The position numbers were made by a program, and so were the translations under genes. The notes beneath the pieces are model-generated. The model worked only from the letters and a program-made list of their open reading frames with translations, ran no database searches and was not told the DNA's origin. A stretch of DNA of 64,000 nt from Centroberyx gerrardi (lineage: Eukaryota; Chordata; Actinopteri; Beryciformes; Berycidae). Positions 24,214 through 33,362 of this stretch are shown in pieces (position 1 is the first letter of the stretch; every line of letters starts with the position of its first letter). The DNA lies in contig NC_135999.1 in the NCBI RefSeq assembly GCF_048128805.1, positions 19,346,190 through 19,410,189 on the forward strand, in the 5' to 3' direction.

Positions 24214-24713
24214 CATGTCTCTTCCCTTCCTGGAAGAGGATCCTCCAGAGAGAGAGAGAGAGAGAAAAGAGATGGAATTCCTTTCTTTTTTGATGCCAAC
24301 ATAAAATCCTTTGAATACTCTCTGAGAAGATAGGAGAAGCTTTAATATCAGTTTGCAAATATATGGTAATGTTTTTCAGAGGAAATGGTATCGGTACAGA
24401 ATTTGTTGTAAGTTGTGAATGTCTGTCTGTTGTTCTACAAAGATTTAACACAGCTGTACTCACAGAGGTTGGTCAGGTGTGTGAATGAGAGAGGAAGATA
24501 TCACTTCCTTAGTATCCAGTTGCTCACAAAGTGCTTCCCTGCCCTGCTGCCCTTTCTTCTTTGAATCATACACATAACCTTTCTTCCCACCTTGACACAA
24601 AGCCCTCTGCCATTTCTCCGTATCCCTCTGCAGTCTGGTCGTTGTAACCTGTCAGAGGCGTTGAGCTGTCAGTCAGGCTTCATGCTGTGCTCAGTGCTGG
24701 GTCTTCTCTACAC

Positions 24714-24850
24714 CGGTGGTCCTCAAATCCTGTCCTCAGACTCCAGACTACTGCTGGTTTTCTATCCTACTGGGTAGTTAATTGTATTCACCTGTCATCC
24801 CAGCTCTAAATCAGTCCCTGGCAGAATAGAAACCCAACAGTTCTCTGGAC
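24714..24850 (+). repeat. Interspersed fish repeat (CTACTGCTGGTTTTCTATCC type)
   Basis: GGTGGTCCTCAAATCCTGTCC ... TAGTTAATTGTATTCACCTGTCATCCCAG ... AAATCAGTCCCTGGC is recalled as a widely dispersed fish repeat. Non-coding. Confidence 0.55.
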
Positions 24851-24859
24851 CCCTAAGAC

Positions 24860-25800
24860 CGGATAGTGTGCTTGAGTGAGTGAGCCACTGAATGTTAAAG
24901 TCATTTTTTGTGAATGTAAATAATATTCTCTGTGCTTTGTTTCTGCAGTGATCAGACAATTGTCAGAGGAACACACAGCGGCCATGGAGGGTCGGACCAG
25001 TGAGGAGATGCGGAGCCCTCAGTGCCGGTGTAGGTGGGATCCCAAATACAAAAACTATTTATTCAACTGTTATAGTATGTCTATGCTTCCTTCATATTGT
25101 CTGGATCCCAAAAATCTCCTTTATTTTCAATACTTGAGGATTCCAGATATGGGTGTGTGTTCCTTGCTACACACAGAAGTCTCCTCAGTTCAGGAGAATG
25201 AGCAGCAGAGGGCCACAGACTCTTAACAGCAGGCCTACATATCAAACCCCCTGGTGCACCATTTGCCAGCTAATCAAACCCTCTCTTTCAGGCATTCATC
25301 CCACTCCCATGTCATGCTGTACCCTCAGAGCTGGGGACTGTCAGGAAGCTCTGAGCCAGCTGAATGTCTGTCTCCTGGGGTTGAAGCAGAGCTGGAACAA
25401 CCTGAAGAGAAAATGTCACCCCCCCTGGAAGAGCAGATAGTCTCCATCATCATCCTGGAGCCGGCCACCATGCCATTACAGTGATTCCTTCAAACTTGAC
25501 AAACATCAAGCTCTTTCTGGGATTCAGCAATATTTGTGAGTCCCAGAAAGAAAGAAAAAAATAAGGGACTGGGGCGAAGAGAGGATATGTAAGAGAACAG
25601 CGGCAGTATGCATAGGATCTATGATTACGGGTCAGGCCATATAATCGTATAAACTTCACCATGCGAGGTAAACTGGTTTGAAATCACAATATCTAAGAAA
25701 TGTTATGGATCCGGGTGCAGATTCTTTCTTTTGATAAATGTAGCTTTTTAATGCCCTTCCACTTAATAAAGTGTCATCTTAATAAAGTGTCATCTTATCT
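24860..25800 (+). other. Intergenic stretch with weak exon-like segments and duplicated AATAAA
   Basis: Segments at about 24950-25034 (after TTTCTGCAG) and 25291-25484 (after CTCTCTTTCAG, open to TGA) look weakly exon-like but form no protein I recognise. A perfect 16-bp tandem duplication CTTAATAAAGTGTCAT (25762-25777, 25778-25793) carries two AATAAA signals and leads into CTTAT repeats, as in a retrotransposon tail. Could be an untranslated transcript or a decayed element. Confidence 0.25.
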
Positions 25801-26743
25801 TATCTTATTTTCTGTGTCATTCCCATTTGTTTTCTTGGTTCATTCCTTACACCTACTGTCTTACTTTTCTTATATCCCACCTCCGTCTCCCATTCCTACT
25901 TGTCATTTGTCATTTCAGCCTTGAACTGACTGATGACAGCAGTTGATGTGGTTACAAATGTCATATAACCTCCACCCGAAGAAATACAATCCGTATGTCT
26001 CCAGACTCTCCACCTACTGTTATCAGCTGGTGACTCTATAGAAAACATAAAAACATGTCAGTTTGAGTTTACTTACTGGTGGCTTTTCACCTCTTAAATA
26101 AGATAACTTCATATATTACTTCAGATGGTGATGATGACAACTTTACGCTCACTGAATTGACCTGGATAAGCTGATCTGGTATCAGAGTGTGTGTTTCTTT
26201 GCCTACCAGCCTGTCTGTGTATCACTTAATGTTCTTTTACACTCCTCACCCGCTATTATTCCATTCTGCCTCTTTCTCATTATATTCTGATTTCTTCCTC
26301 TCTCTCTTAGTTCTTGCCTCATCTCTCCCTCTGTCTAATGACACGGCAAAAGCAGAGCTCGTCTCATTTATTCCGGAAATTGAGGCTCTCCATGAAGTCT
26401 TTACCAGAAATATTGCACCCTTGATGGTAAAGTTAATTTACCAGGGAGCTCATAAGGTCAAAATATGGAAGTGTCAACCGCTGCTCCCTGATTTTCTATT
26501 TCCAATTTGAACCAAAACCTTTTGGCAATTTATAATCCAAGCATACAGAAAAGGGCAAAAAAGTAAGGTTGGAGATATTTTATCACTCACAAATGTGGGC
26601 AAATGTGAACCAACAATCTGTGACTGTTTAAAAGTAGCACAAATATTCTGGTGTGTGTCTTGTGACACTCTGTGTGACTTCCTCTGTGTAGCTGATCAGG
26701 AAACAGCCATATGACCAATCCAGTAACAAAAACACAAACACTC
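25801..26743. other. Intergenic DNA, nothing clear
   Basis: AT- and pyrimidine-rich sequence. No exon with both splice sites and no recognisable element. Confidence 0.4.
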
Positions 26744-27090
26744 AGTTACGCTTTATTTTACAGCCCGCTAATTACAGTGTAACTAGTTTGTAATTATGGG
26801 GTACTAATAAAATAACAATGCTGTAGTTACAGGGTAACAAAACAAGAAGTCTGAGAATTAAGGGGTAACAATTTTGTAATTATGAGAGATTTATAAGGTA
26901 GTTATGGTGTAACTGTTTTTGTAATTACTGCATACTTAAAAAATAATTACAGGGTACAATAACGTAATTAGGGGGGACAAAACAAATGTTATCGGTGCTT
27001 GTTCCCTGTAGTTATGGAGTAAGTACAAAGTGTACTGTAATTACAAACTAGTTACACCGTAATTAGTGGGCTGTAAAATAAAACGTTACC
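26744..27090. mobile_element. Inverted-repeat DNA element, copy 1 (downstream side of minus-strand locus)
   Basis: Terminal inverted repeats of about 50 bp. The left end is GTTACGCTTTATTTTACAGC... and the right end, read in reverse complement, is GGTAACGTTTTATTTTACAGC.... Both continue into CTAATTAC-GTGTAACTAGTTTGTAATTA. The interior is built of TAATTAC/GTAATTA words. There is no clear target-site duplication and no protein coding. Confidence 0.8.
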
Positions 27091-27398
27091 ATAGTAATAA
27101 TAATTTTTTTTTTTTTTTTTTGCAGATAACAAGTGGCATATTAGAAGCAAAACTGACTCAGTGAAAAAACAGACATATTTAGAATAAATATTGATTATAT
27201 TGTTAGTAATAGAGGTATAGAAAATGTTAATGGCCCACATATATTTGCTAATTCCATTACATTTTCACAGGTTACCCATAACTGCAGGAATAAAGATGTG
27301 TTTTGAAGACACTGTAACAGTAGTGTGCAAATAAATGTATTCAAATAAAATGATTCAGTTGTTCAATTCTGTAAAGTGGATAGGAAGATGGCAGGAGT

Positions 27399-28649
27399 TC
27401 AGAAGTGGACTGCAGGTGAGAGGGTGTTCAAGCAGGGCTTTGGCTCATCTGCTTCTGTTTGGCAGGTCTGTTGGAGCGGCGTCTCTGCTGTTGCAGCCAT
27501 GTTGTCTGCAGATTTCTTGTTCTTCCCCTGGAATATGCAGGATAGCCAAGAAAAGAAGCCACGCTTCTTCTTCTTTGGTTTTGTCGACAGGCTGTCTTTG
27601 GCACTGGAACTCTGAGGTCCTGCAGGTTTGACCAGTTGGACGGGTGAAAGTGTTTTTTCCAGGGTCAGACCGGACAGATCCTTGGTGTCCTTTACAGTTT
27701 CAACCACAAGGCTTGGTGGAGCCTTGACCTCAGCCTGGATGGCTGGAGCCTGGGATTCATGAAGAAGGTCGCTTAATCCTTCCTTAAGCAGGTGAATCAG
27801 GGTGTATTCAGCAAGAGAGACACGGAGAACCTCCTCTGCGGTGGAATTATTGTCAGGTCCAGCAGAGAGGATAGTGACTTTTGTTCCCTCGCAACATTCA
27901 GGTTGATGCAGGACGGGGACAGAGCTTTCAGCAGCGGCCTCAGTCTGTACACAGGAGTTGACCGTTTCCCTCTTGATGATAACAGGACATTGTTCGTCCT
28001 CCTTCTCCAAGTCCTGGAGGAACAGCATCAGTTTAGAATCAGCTCTGACGATTGGCTCCCACTCATCAAGATGATCTTGAGTAGGAGCATGGTGTGCAGC
28101 GCAGGCAGCCACAAATGTAGAACTCACTGTTGAGGAAGCATTCATGTGCTTTTCACCAAGTTCCTCCTCCTCCAGGAGGACTGAGAGGAACTGCATCAGG
28201 TGAGAATCAGTGCTGACTAGTGGTTCCCATTTGTCAAGCTGGTCCAGAGTCGGCCCATGCTGTGGGGAACAGTCAACTGCAAATCTAGAGAGATGTGATG
28301 AAGCGTAGAGGGGCTCCTCACCAAATCCTTCCTTCTCCAAGTCAAAGTGGGATTTGACCAGTGGCCCCCACTCATCCAGGCAGCCCAGAGTGGATCCACA
28401 GGGTGAGCAGCACTCAGCCACAAATCCAGATATGTCACATGGGGGGGCATAGAAGTATCTCTTTCCAACTGTCTCCATGTGGTAGGAATCATCAAAACCA
28501 AAGGGGGAGCGCTGAAGCAGCCTCAATCCCTCAATGATTTTGAAGTTATCAGTCACTGGAGCCTCATGGGATGGAGTCTCAACAAGGTGAAGCAGGTTGG
28601 ATTGAGCCTCAACATGCTGAGTTGGGTGGATGGATGGATGCTCCAGCAT
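27399..28649 (-). CDS. Unrecognised 416-aa protein with ~50-aa internal repeats and a basic-hydrophobic patch
   Basis: The longest uninterrupted frame in the window, on the minus strand between ldb1 and armh3. I do not recognise the family. Three repeat copies are visible at about residues 66-112, 115-167 and 169-218. The pattern is an FVA-C-like start, a cluster of Cys/His/Pro/Gly, LDxLDxWEPLV, SxLMxFL, then an acidic stretch ending LEEE/LEKE. Residues 270-300 look helical (AEEVLRVSLAEYTLIHLLKE). Residues 358-379 form a lysine-rich patch around KKKKRGFFSWLSCIF, plausibly membrane-binding with an acylatable Cys. There is no signal peptide. An in-frame stop lies six bases upstream of ATG 28649. 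It occupies the place and strand where human HPS6 sits but shows no resemblance to remembered HPS6. It could be a teleost-specific gene or a recent pseudogene. Confidence 0.6.
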   Translation of the reverse strand: MLEHPSIHPTQHVEAQSNLLHLVETPSHEAPVTDNFKIIEGLRLLQRSPFGFDDSYHMETVGKRYFYAPPCDISGFVAECCSPCGSTLGCLDEWGPLVKSHFDLEKEGFGEEPLYASSHLSRFAVDCSPQHGPTLDQLDKWEPLVSTDSHLMQFLSVLLEEEELGEKHMNASSTVSSTFVAACAAHHAPTQDHLDEWEPIVRADSKLMLFLQDLEKEDEQCPVIIKRETVNSCVQTEAAAESSVPVLHQPECCEGTKVTILSAGPDNNSTAEEVLRVSLAEYTLIHLLKEGLSDLLHESQAPAIQAEVKAPPSLVVETVKDTKDLSGLTLEKTLSPVQLVKPAGPQSSSAKDSLSTKPKKKKRGFFSWLSCIFQGKNKKSADNMAATAETPLQQTCQTEADEPKPCLNTLSPAVHF

Positions 28650-28707
28650 TATCTAACGCTGTGTCCTCGGTCAGGAGAGGAGACTCTTTCTCTGTGGGAG
28701 GAAGGTC

Positions 28708-29007
28708 TCATTTGTCCATGTCCAAGAGAAGTTTGTATGCTGATGAAGCTGCACTGGCTATTGGTTCCCATATATTGAGGCTCTCAAATCCACAAGCAGG
28801 TTTGGAGCCGAGACCAACAGCAGACTGAGGTGAAAGGTCACAGTCGAGCTCAGCAGGAGCTCCAGAAAAACTAGAGGCTTCAGCATAAAGGTACTGCTCC
28901 TTCTTCAGGACTTTTCTGTTCAGCAAAATCCTCTGTACTAATCTTTTCCTGTTAAATAATAAAATAATAAATACATGTGGCTTACCAAGATGGAAATCAC
29001 TCTCCAT
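28708..29007 (-). CDS. Upstream 99-aa frame of the same minus-strand locus (fourth repeat copy)
   Basis: Starts MESDFHLG in good context (AAACATGG) and ends at TGA 28710-28708. The second half (SSFSGAPAELDC ... LNIWEPIASAASS ... LLLDMDK) is a diverged copy of the WEP repeat in the downstream 416-aa frame, so both belonged to one protein. A donor-like GTAAGC follows codon 7 (about 28985). Continuing past the TGA in the same frame gives about 32 more residues (DLPPTEKESPLLTEDTALDN...) before a second stop at 28611-28609. The 416-aa frame is reached by a +1 shift within the (ATCC)n run at about 28624-28640. This is either a pseudogene, an assembly error or an unresolved splice pattern. Confidence 0.5.
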   Translation of the reverse strand: MESDFHLGKPHVFIILLFNRKRLVQRILLNRKVLKKEQYLYAEASSFSGAPAELDCDLSPQSAVGLGSKPACGFESLNIWEPIASAASSAYKLLLDMDK

Positions 29008-29598
29008 GTTTTCCTTTCTATAGATATTGTTGATGTTTCTTCAAATAAATGCAACGTGAGTTTTCTGTCTCAATTTTGCAGGTGAACACCGATCAGAGAT
29101 GAAAATGTGAGTCTGTGTTTGTGTTCAGGTCAATCTCTCCTTTATGACACTGACATTCTAAATTCTCTGAACTCTGCTGCATTCTGTCCAGCTGCATTAT
29201 GATTCATCAGATGAAGCTCAGGCCCCTGTAAACTTTGATGACAGAGATGTCTCACTTCGTACATGGTTTATAAACTACACATGATTAGAAAACACATAAC
29301 TGAATATTTGGAATTTCTATTAAGATACCGTATTGTATTTTTTATGAGGAAAACATCTATTTAATTGCTAATTCCTATTGCACTTTGACTGTTTTAAGCC
29401 ACAAGTTAGCTCACTCTAATCTTACTACCTACTACTATATATTACTATTACCTATTACTACTACCTACTATAATATCTGAGGGGATACTTTAGGTAAATA
29501 AAAATAAATGTTATTCATCTTCAAGTCAGCTTTTCAGGTGTAGAATTATTTTTTTCCAGAACAACCTGTGCATCAACCCATGTAGTTAATAAAAACAT

Positions 29599-29873
29599 GG
29601 GTAGCACTTTACAATGGCCTTTTTCCAGTGCATGAACCTTTAAACACAGATTTATTTAGTCCCCCCCAATTATGTTATTGTACCCTGTATTTTTTAAGTA
29701 TGCGGTAATTACGAAAACAATTACACCATAACTACTTTATAAATCTCTCATAATTACAAAATTGTTACCCCTTAATTCCTAGACTTCTTGTTTTGTTACC
29801 CTGTAACTACAGTATTGTTATAATTACAAACTAGTTACACCGTAATTAGCGGGCTGTAAAATAAAGTGTTACC
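29599..29873. mobile_element. Inverted-repeat DNA element, copy 2, opposite orientation
   Basis: Reverse-complement match to the interior and one end of the 26.7-kb copy (TGTTACCCTGTAACTACAG, CTAGTTACACCGTAATTAGC and others). Its other end is different or truncated (GGTAGCACTTTACAATGG). It lies about 0.6 kb beyond the 5' end of the minus-strand locus. Confidence 0.75.
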
Positions 29874-31999
29874 AAACACTCACAACAAATGACCACAGAT
29901 CAATGAGATGACCAGGGAATCCCCTCCAAGTTATCCATGATCCCCTCAGCATGGGACTCTATGTGTGCCCCTTCTCCTTGCATATCTGTACCCCCTCCCC
30001 AGCGAAGCCCTTCAGTCCCTCACCCATCTCCATCTCCTCTCTGGCAGCCTCTCCGACCCTCCATGTGCGCTGGCCTCCATGAGTGACGTCTTGACAGCAT
30101 TTTGTAAACAGAGTTCTGCCCTGCTGAACTAGTCTAGATCGAGGCAATCATTGCACCGCTGTATTACCGACAACAAACACACAGTCATCACAGCAGACGC
30201 ACAGTTCTAAAGGCTCTAACAGAGGCTTCCCCTAGACCAAGCCAAGGATAAATATTGGCTTAAACTACATCCATCAACATCCCTTCCTCCCCGTGGCATG
30301 GCAAGGTTCAAGAACGATCAATCACCACCCCTCGCATAATGAGATACAGATATCTACACCCCTCTTGTCTAATAGAAGTGTCAGTGACCACCCAATATCC
30401 ATCCTCTCCCACCCCGTGCAGATGGCTTCTTAATATCCATCATTACCAGCCCAAATTCTCATCTGCTTGAATCAGCCAGTCTTTAATCATATTAACCATT
30501 GTTCATTGAAATGCAGAGTGCACGACTCCCCACTGCTGCCGCAATAATCTCTGAGGCCTGCTACTTTCAAACATCCACAGGCTATTCTTGAAACAAGTCA
30601 AACAATCTCCTCTAAATGCCGCGGCTCTTCAATGATGACACACAAACAATCTAATCCCTCCAGGCCTGTATCTGCTTTAAATGATGAGACACAGACACAA
30701 TGTAGGCCTGCGTCTTCCCTCAGTGATGAGACACAGACACAGATGCACTCGCTGCTCCTCACACTGTCAGAGGAGACACAATGACGATCAAATTGATCAA
30801 GGTCTTCCTTTCCTCTCAGCAGGGTAAAAACGCACATCCCAAGCTTAAACTGGTGCTGGACAGAACATAAAACATGTAACAAAAGTAGAAACCACACACT
30901 GAAAGCCACACTGAATGTATTGACACCTCTTCATCAGGCGAAAGACAGTTTAAAACCAGTGCCACTGAAGGGAAGTAAGCATGAATATTTAGTGGCGCTG
31001 GTTTTCAGATGTCTTTTGTCTGATCAAGAGCACTGAATGAGACAATTGAATCAATCAATCAATCAATCAATCAATCAGTAAAGGCCTACTTCTCTCCTCA
31101 GCAATGATACACGTGGATAATCAAATCAATCTGGACCTACATCTCCCTTCAATGATGAGATGCACTCAGGCTCTCCTGAGGATCCGTTCCCCTCTCCCCA
31201 TCCAGAGCGGAGGAGTTTACCCAAGCCAGAGTTTACCCATTCTGATGGACTGTTCTGACTTGTTTGAATACGCTGGCCAAATATTGGATTGTAGGGAATG
31301 ATGGTGACCATATAAACAAAAAGGGTAGAGAAATAAAAAGGAAAAAAAAAGCTTCTTCTAGCAGTTTTTTCCCCACTTTTTTCCACACCAAAACACCAAT
31401 TTTGCAGAAATTCCTTCAATTCCAACATAGACAGTGACATGTTCGCTCTCAAAATATTAATAATGTAAAATTGTATGGGAATGAATTGATTTCATTCTTT
31501 ACTTTTAGCATCTGTGAAAAGTGTCAGCAAGACACATACCCTCTTGCATGGCTCACTTGCTTTCCCCCTTAAGGTGCAAAATGGATGTAATGTGGGACCA
31601 AATAAAATGTTTACTGGAAACACAAACATATCTGCTCATCACGTGCAGGGAAATGGCTTGAGTGCCATTCCACAGGTAGCAGATATGCCTTGCTTAATCA
31701 TCACATCACCTTTTTACAGTCTCTGTACCGTGTGAAGTCTAAATGATCCCATGCAATTATAGAATCAAAAATATAACAAACATTATAGTGAGGATTAGAG
31801 TGTCTCTGATTTATAAATGCAAACTGATACACTTGATGATACACTTAATTTTGCTAAACAGGACACTTGCTTCGGTGTGACACTAACTTCATAAATTACT
31901 ATAGGTCTTACAGAGGATTACAGTAATTAGACCTTCATAAATGTAGACTACCACAGGAATTGCTAACATTTGGACTCTGTCAAGCCAAACTCTACTGGG
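29874..31999. other. Intergenic DNA between the minus-strand locus and armh3
   Basis: Contains the degenerate 45-bp repeat (30.6-31.17 kb) and the (AATC)n run. Otherwise AT-rich single-copy DNA without coding signal. Confidence 0.5.
30600..31170. repeat. Degenerate ~45-bp tandem repeat
   Basis: Related units of the form GGCCTG(C/T)(A/G)TCT..C(A/T)TCAGTGATGAGACACAGACAC occur at about 30610, 30660, 30705, 31085 and 31130. An (AATC)n run lies at 31047-31078. The minus strand reads a weak peptide repeat CVSSLREDAGL / CVSSFKADTGL / CISSLKGDVG, with no start or gene context to support coding. Confidence 0.5.
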
Positions 32000-32900
32000 A
32001 TGTAGTCGCTTCTTATCTGTGGGGTGCTAAGACCATGTAGACAAGCAGCTAGCTACAGCAGAATGCTAGCAGAAGCTAGTGCTAGGTTTCTCACGACAAG
32101 GATTCATGAACTACTTTTACGTTATATTATAATACTTTAATTGAGGTAAGGACAAACGGAACTCTAAAGCATATCCAGCTAAACCAACTAGCTAAGTAGT
32201 GATGTTATCAATAATTCCACCCAAACTTTAGATAGCTAACGTAACGTTTACATTCTTCTCTTGACATGCAATTTAGCTAAATGTTTTGAGAGCTAGCTAG
32301 CTGCTGGTAGTTACCAGTTAGCATTAAAGCAGAACATTGTTATATAGATAAAAGCAGACGAAATATCGACGTTTACTAACGTTTGGTGACTTAACTGCTA
32401 ATTAAATATGTGGTCGTCAAGTATTTTCTGACGCGCTGGCTAGTGTGACCATATTGCTATTTGTCGTAAACTAGTAAGTTAAAGCTAGGTAACGTTAGCT
32501 AACGTTAGTTAGCTAGCAGTCTGCTCACCACCCCAACCTGCAGTCATGTCTTGTGCCATCAATTTTAGCAAATGCCAGCTGCTGCTTAGCCAACCCAACA
32601 GTTCTTTAGTAATTATTCATTGTTTGTGTTTGTTTCTGTATGTGTTTATTGTGTTTTTATTCCATCTTATAGGCTAACCTACTTGACTGATAAGGTTTAG
32701 GTTGTGGTTATGTTCGCTGCCACACACTGATAATCATGTATTTTTGATTTGAAATCCTTCTCTGGACCAGCGATAGCGAGTATTAGCTACTGGGTTTGAG
32801 ACTTTGTCGCAAGCAAGTGTATTTCGTCCATTCTGAGCAAAGTCTACAGAGATGGATAGCTTGATATGTAACTAGATAACTTTAGAGTGAGAGATCCCTG
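32000..32900 (+). promoter_or_regulatory. armh3: Probable armh3 promoter region with GCTAACGTTAGC motifs
   Basis: Shows dense GCTAGC, GCTAAC and CGTTAG motifs, including TAACGTTAGC at 32490-32499 overlapping GCTAACGTTAG at 32498-32508. They lie 0.8-1.3 kb before the first coding exon. The motif type and density match the 13.4-13.75 kb region of ldb1. No TATA box and no clear leader exon could be fixed. The promoter call is an inference from position and motif. Confidence 0.35.
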
Positions 32901-33066
32901 TGTGAATGCCATCAGCAAGGAAGCTAGAATGAGCTGTAGCTATTGGATAGTTAAGTTAGACCTATCAACAGGTGACACTTGTGTTGACCTGGCTGATAAA
33001 GTTTTGCAGGGGAGGACTCAGTTCCATTCATGAACCAAGACAGTGGACTGTTGGAGTCCTATTACT

Positions 33067-33299
33067 GAAGACAGTAGGTAGCAGGGTGGAGTAGTGATTA
33101 GGGAGGCTGAACTTTAAACTTAAGGCCCAGGTTCAATCCCGTGTGACAGCAAACATCTTCCCTGCTGAAGTGTCACTGAGCAAGATGTTAAATCCCTACC
33201 AGCTTCAGTGGCGCTGCTCTGTAGCTGCTCTCTACCCCTGGAGCAAGTGAAAAGACAAAATTCTCTTTTGGGGATCAACAGAGTATTATAAAAAAAAAA
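33067..33299 (+). mobile_element. Second-type tRNA-derived SINE just upstream of armh3 first coding exon
   Basis: Head GGTAGCAGGGTGGAGTAGTG, B box AGGTTCAATCCC at about 33130-33140, the CTGAAGTGTCACTGAGCAAGA body typical of fish SINEs and an A-rich end at 33290-33299. It ends about 55 bp before the acceptor at 33354. Confidence 0.75.
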
Positions 33300-33362
33300 G
33301 CCTGGAGTTTTACATTAAATATGTTTTTCTCTCTCGCCGTGTCTCTGTCCTCAGACCTAGCC

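Noticed and set aside
24950..25484. Exon-like segments on the + strand
   Set aside because: Acceptors look fair, but the joined peptides are short, unrelated to known proteins and lack a start exon. Kept only as a low-confidence note.
27399..28649. Minus-strand gene as HPS6
   Set aside because: Position and strand fit, but the sequence, size and repeats do not resemble remembered HPS6.
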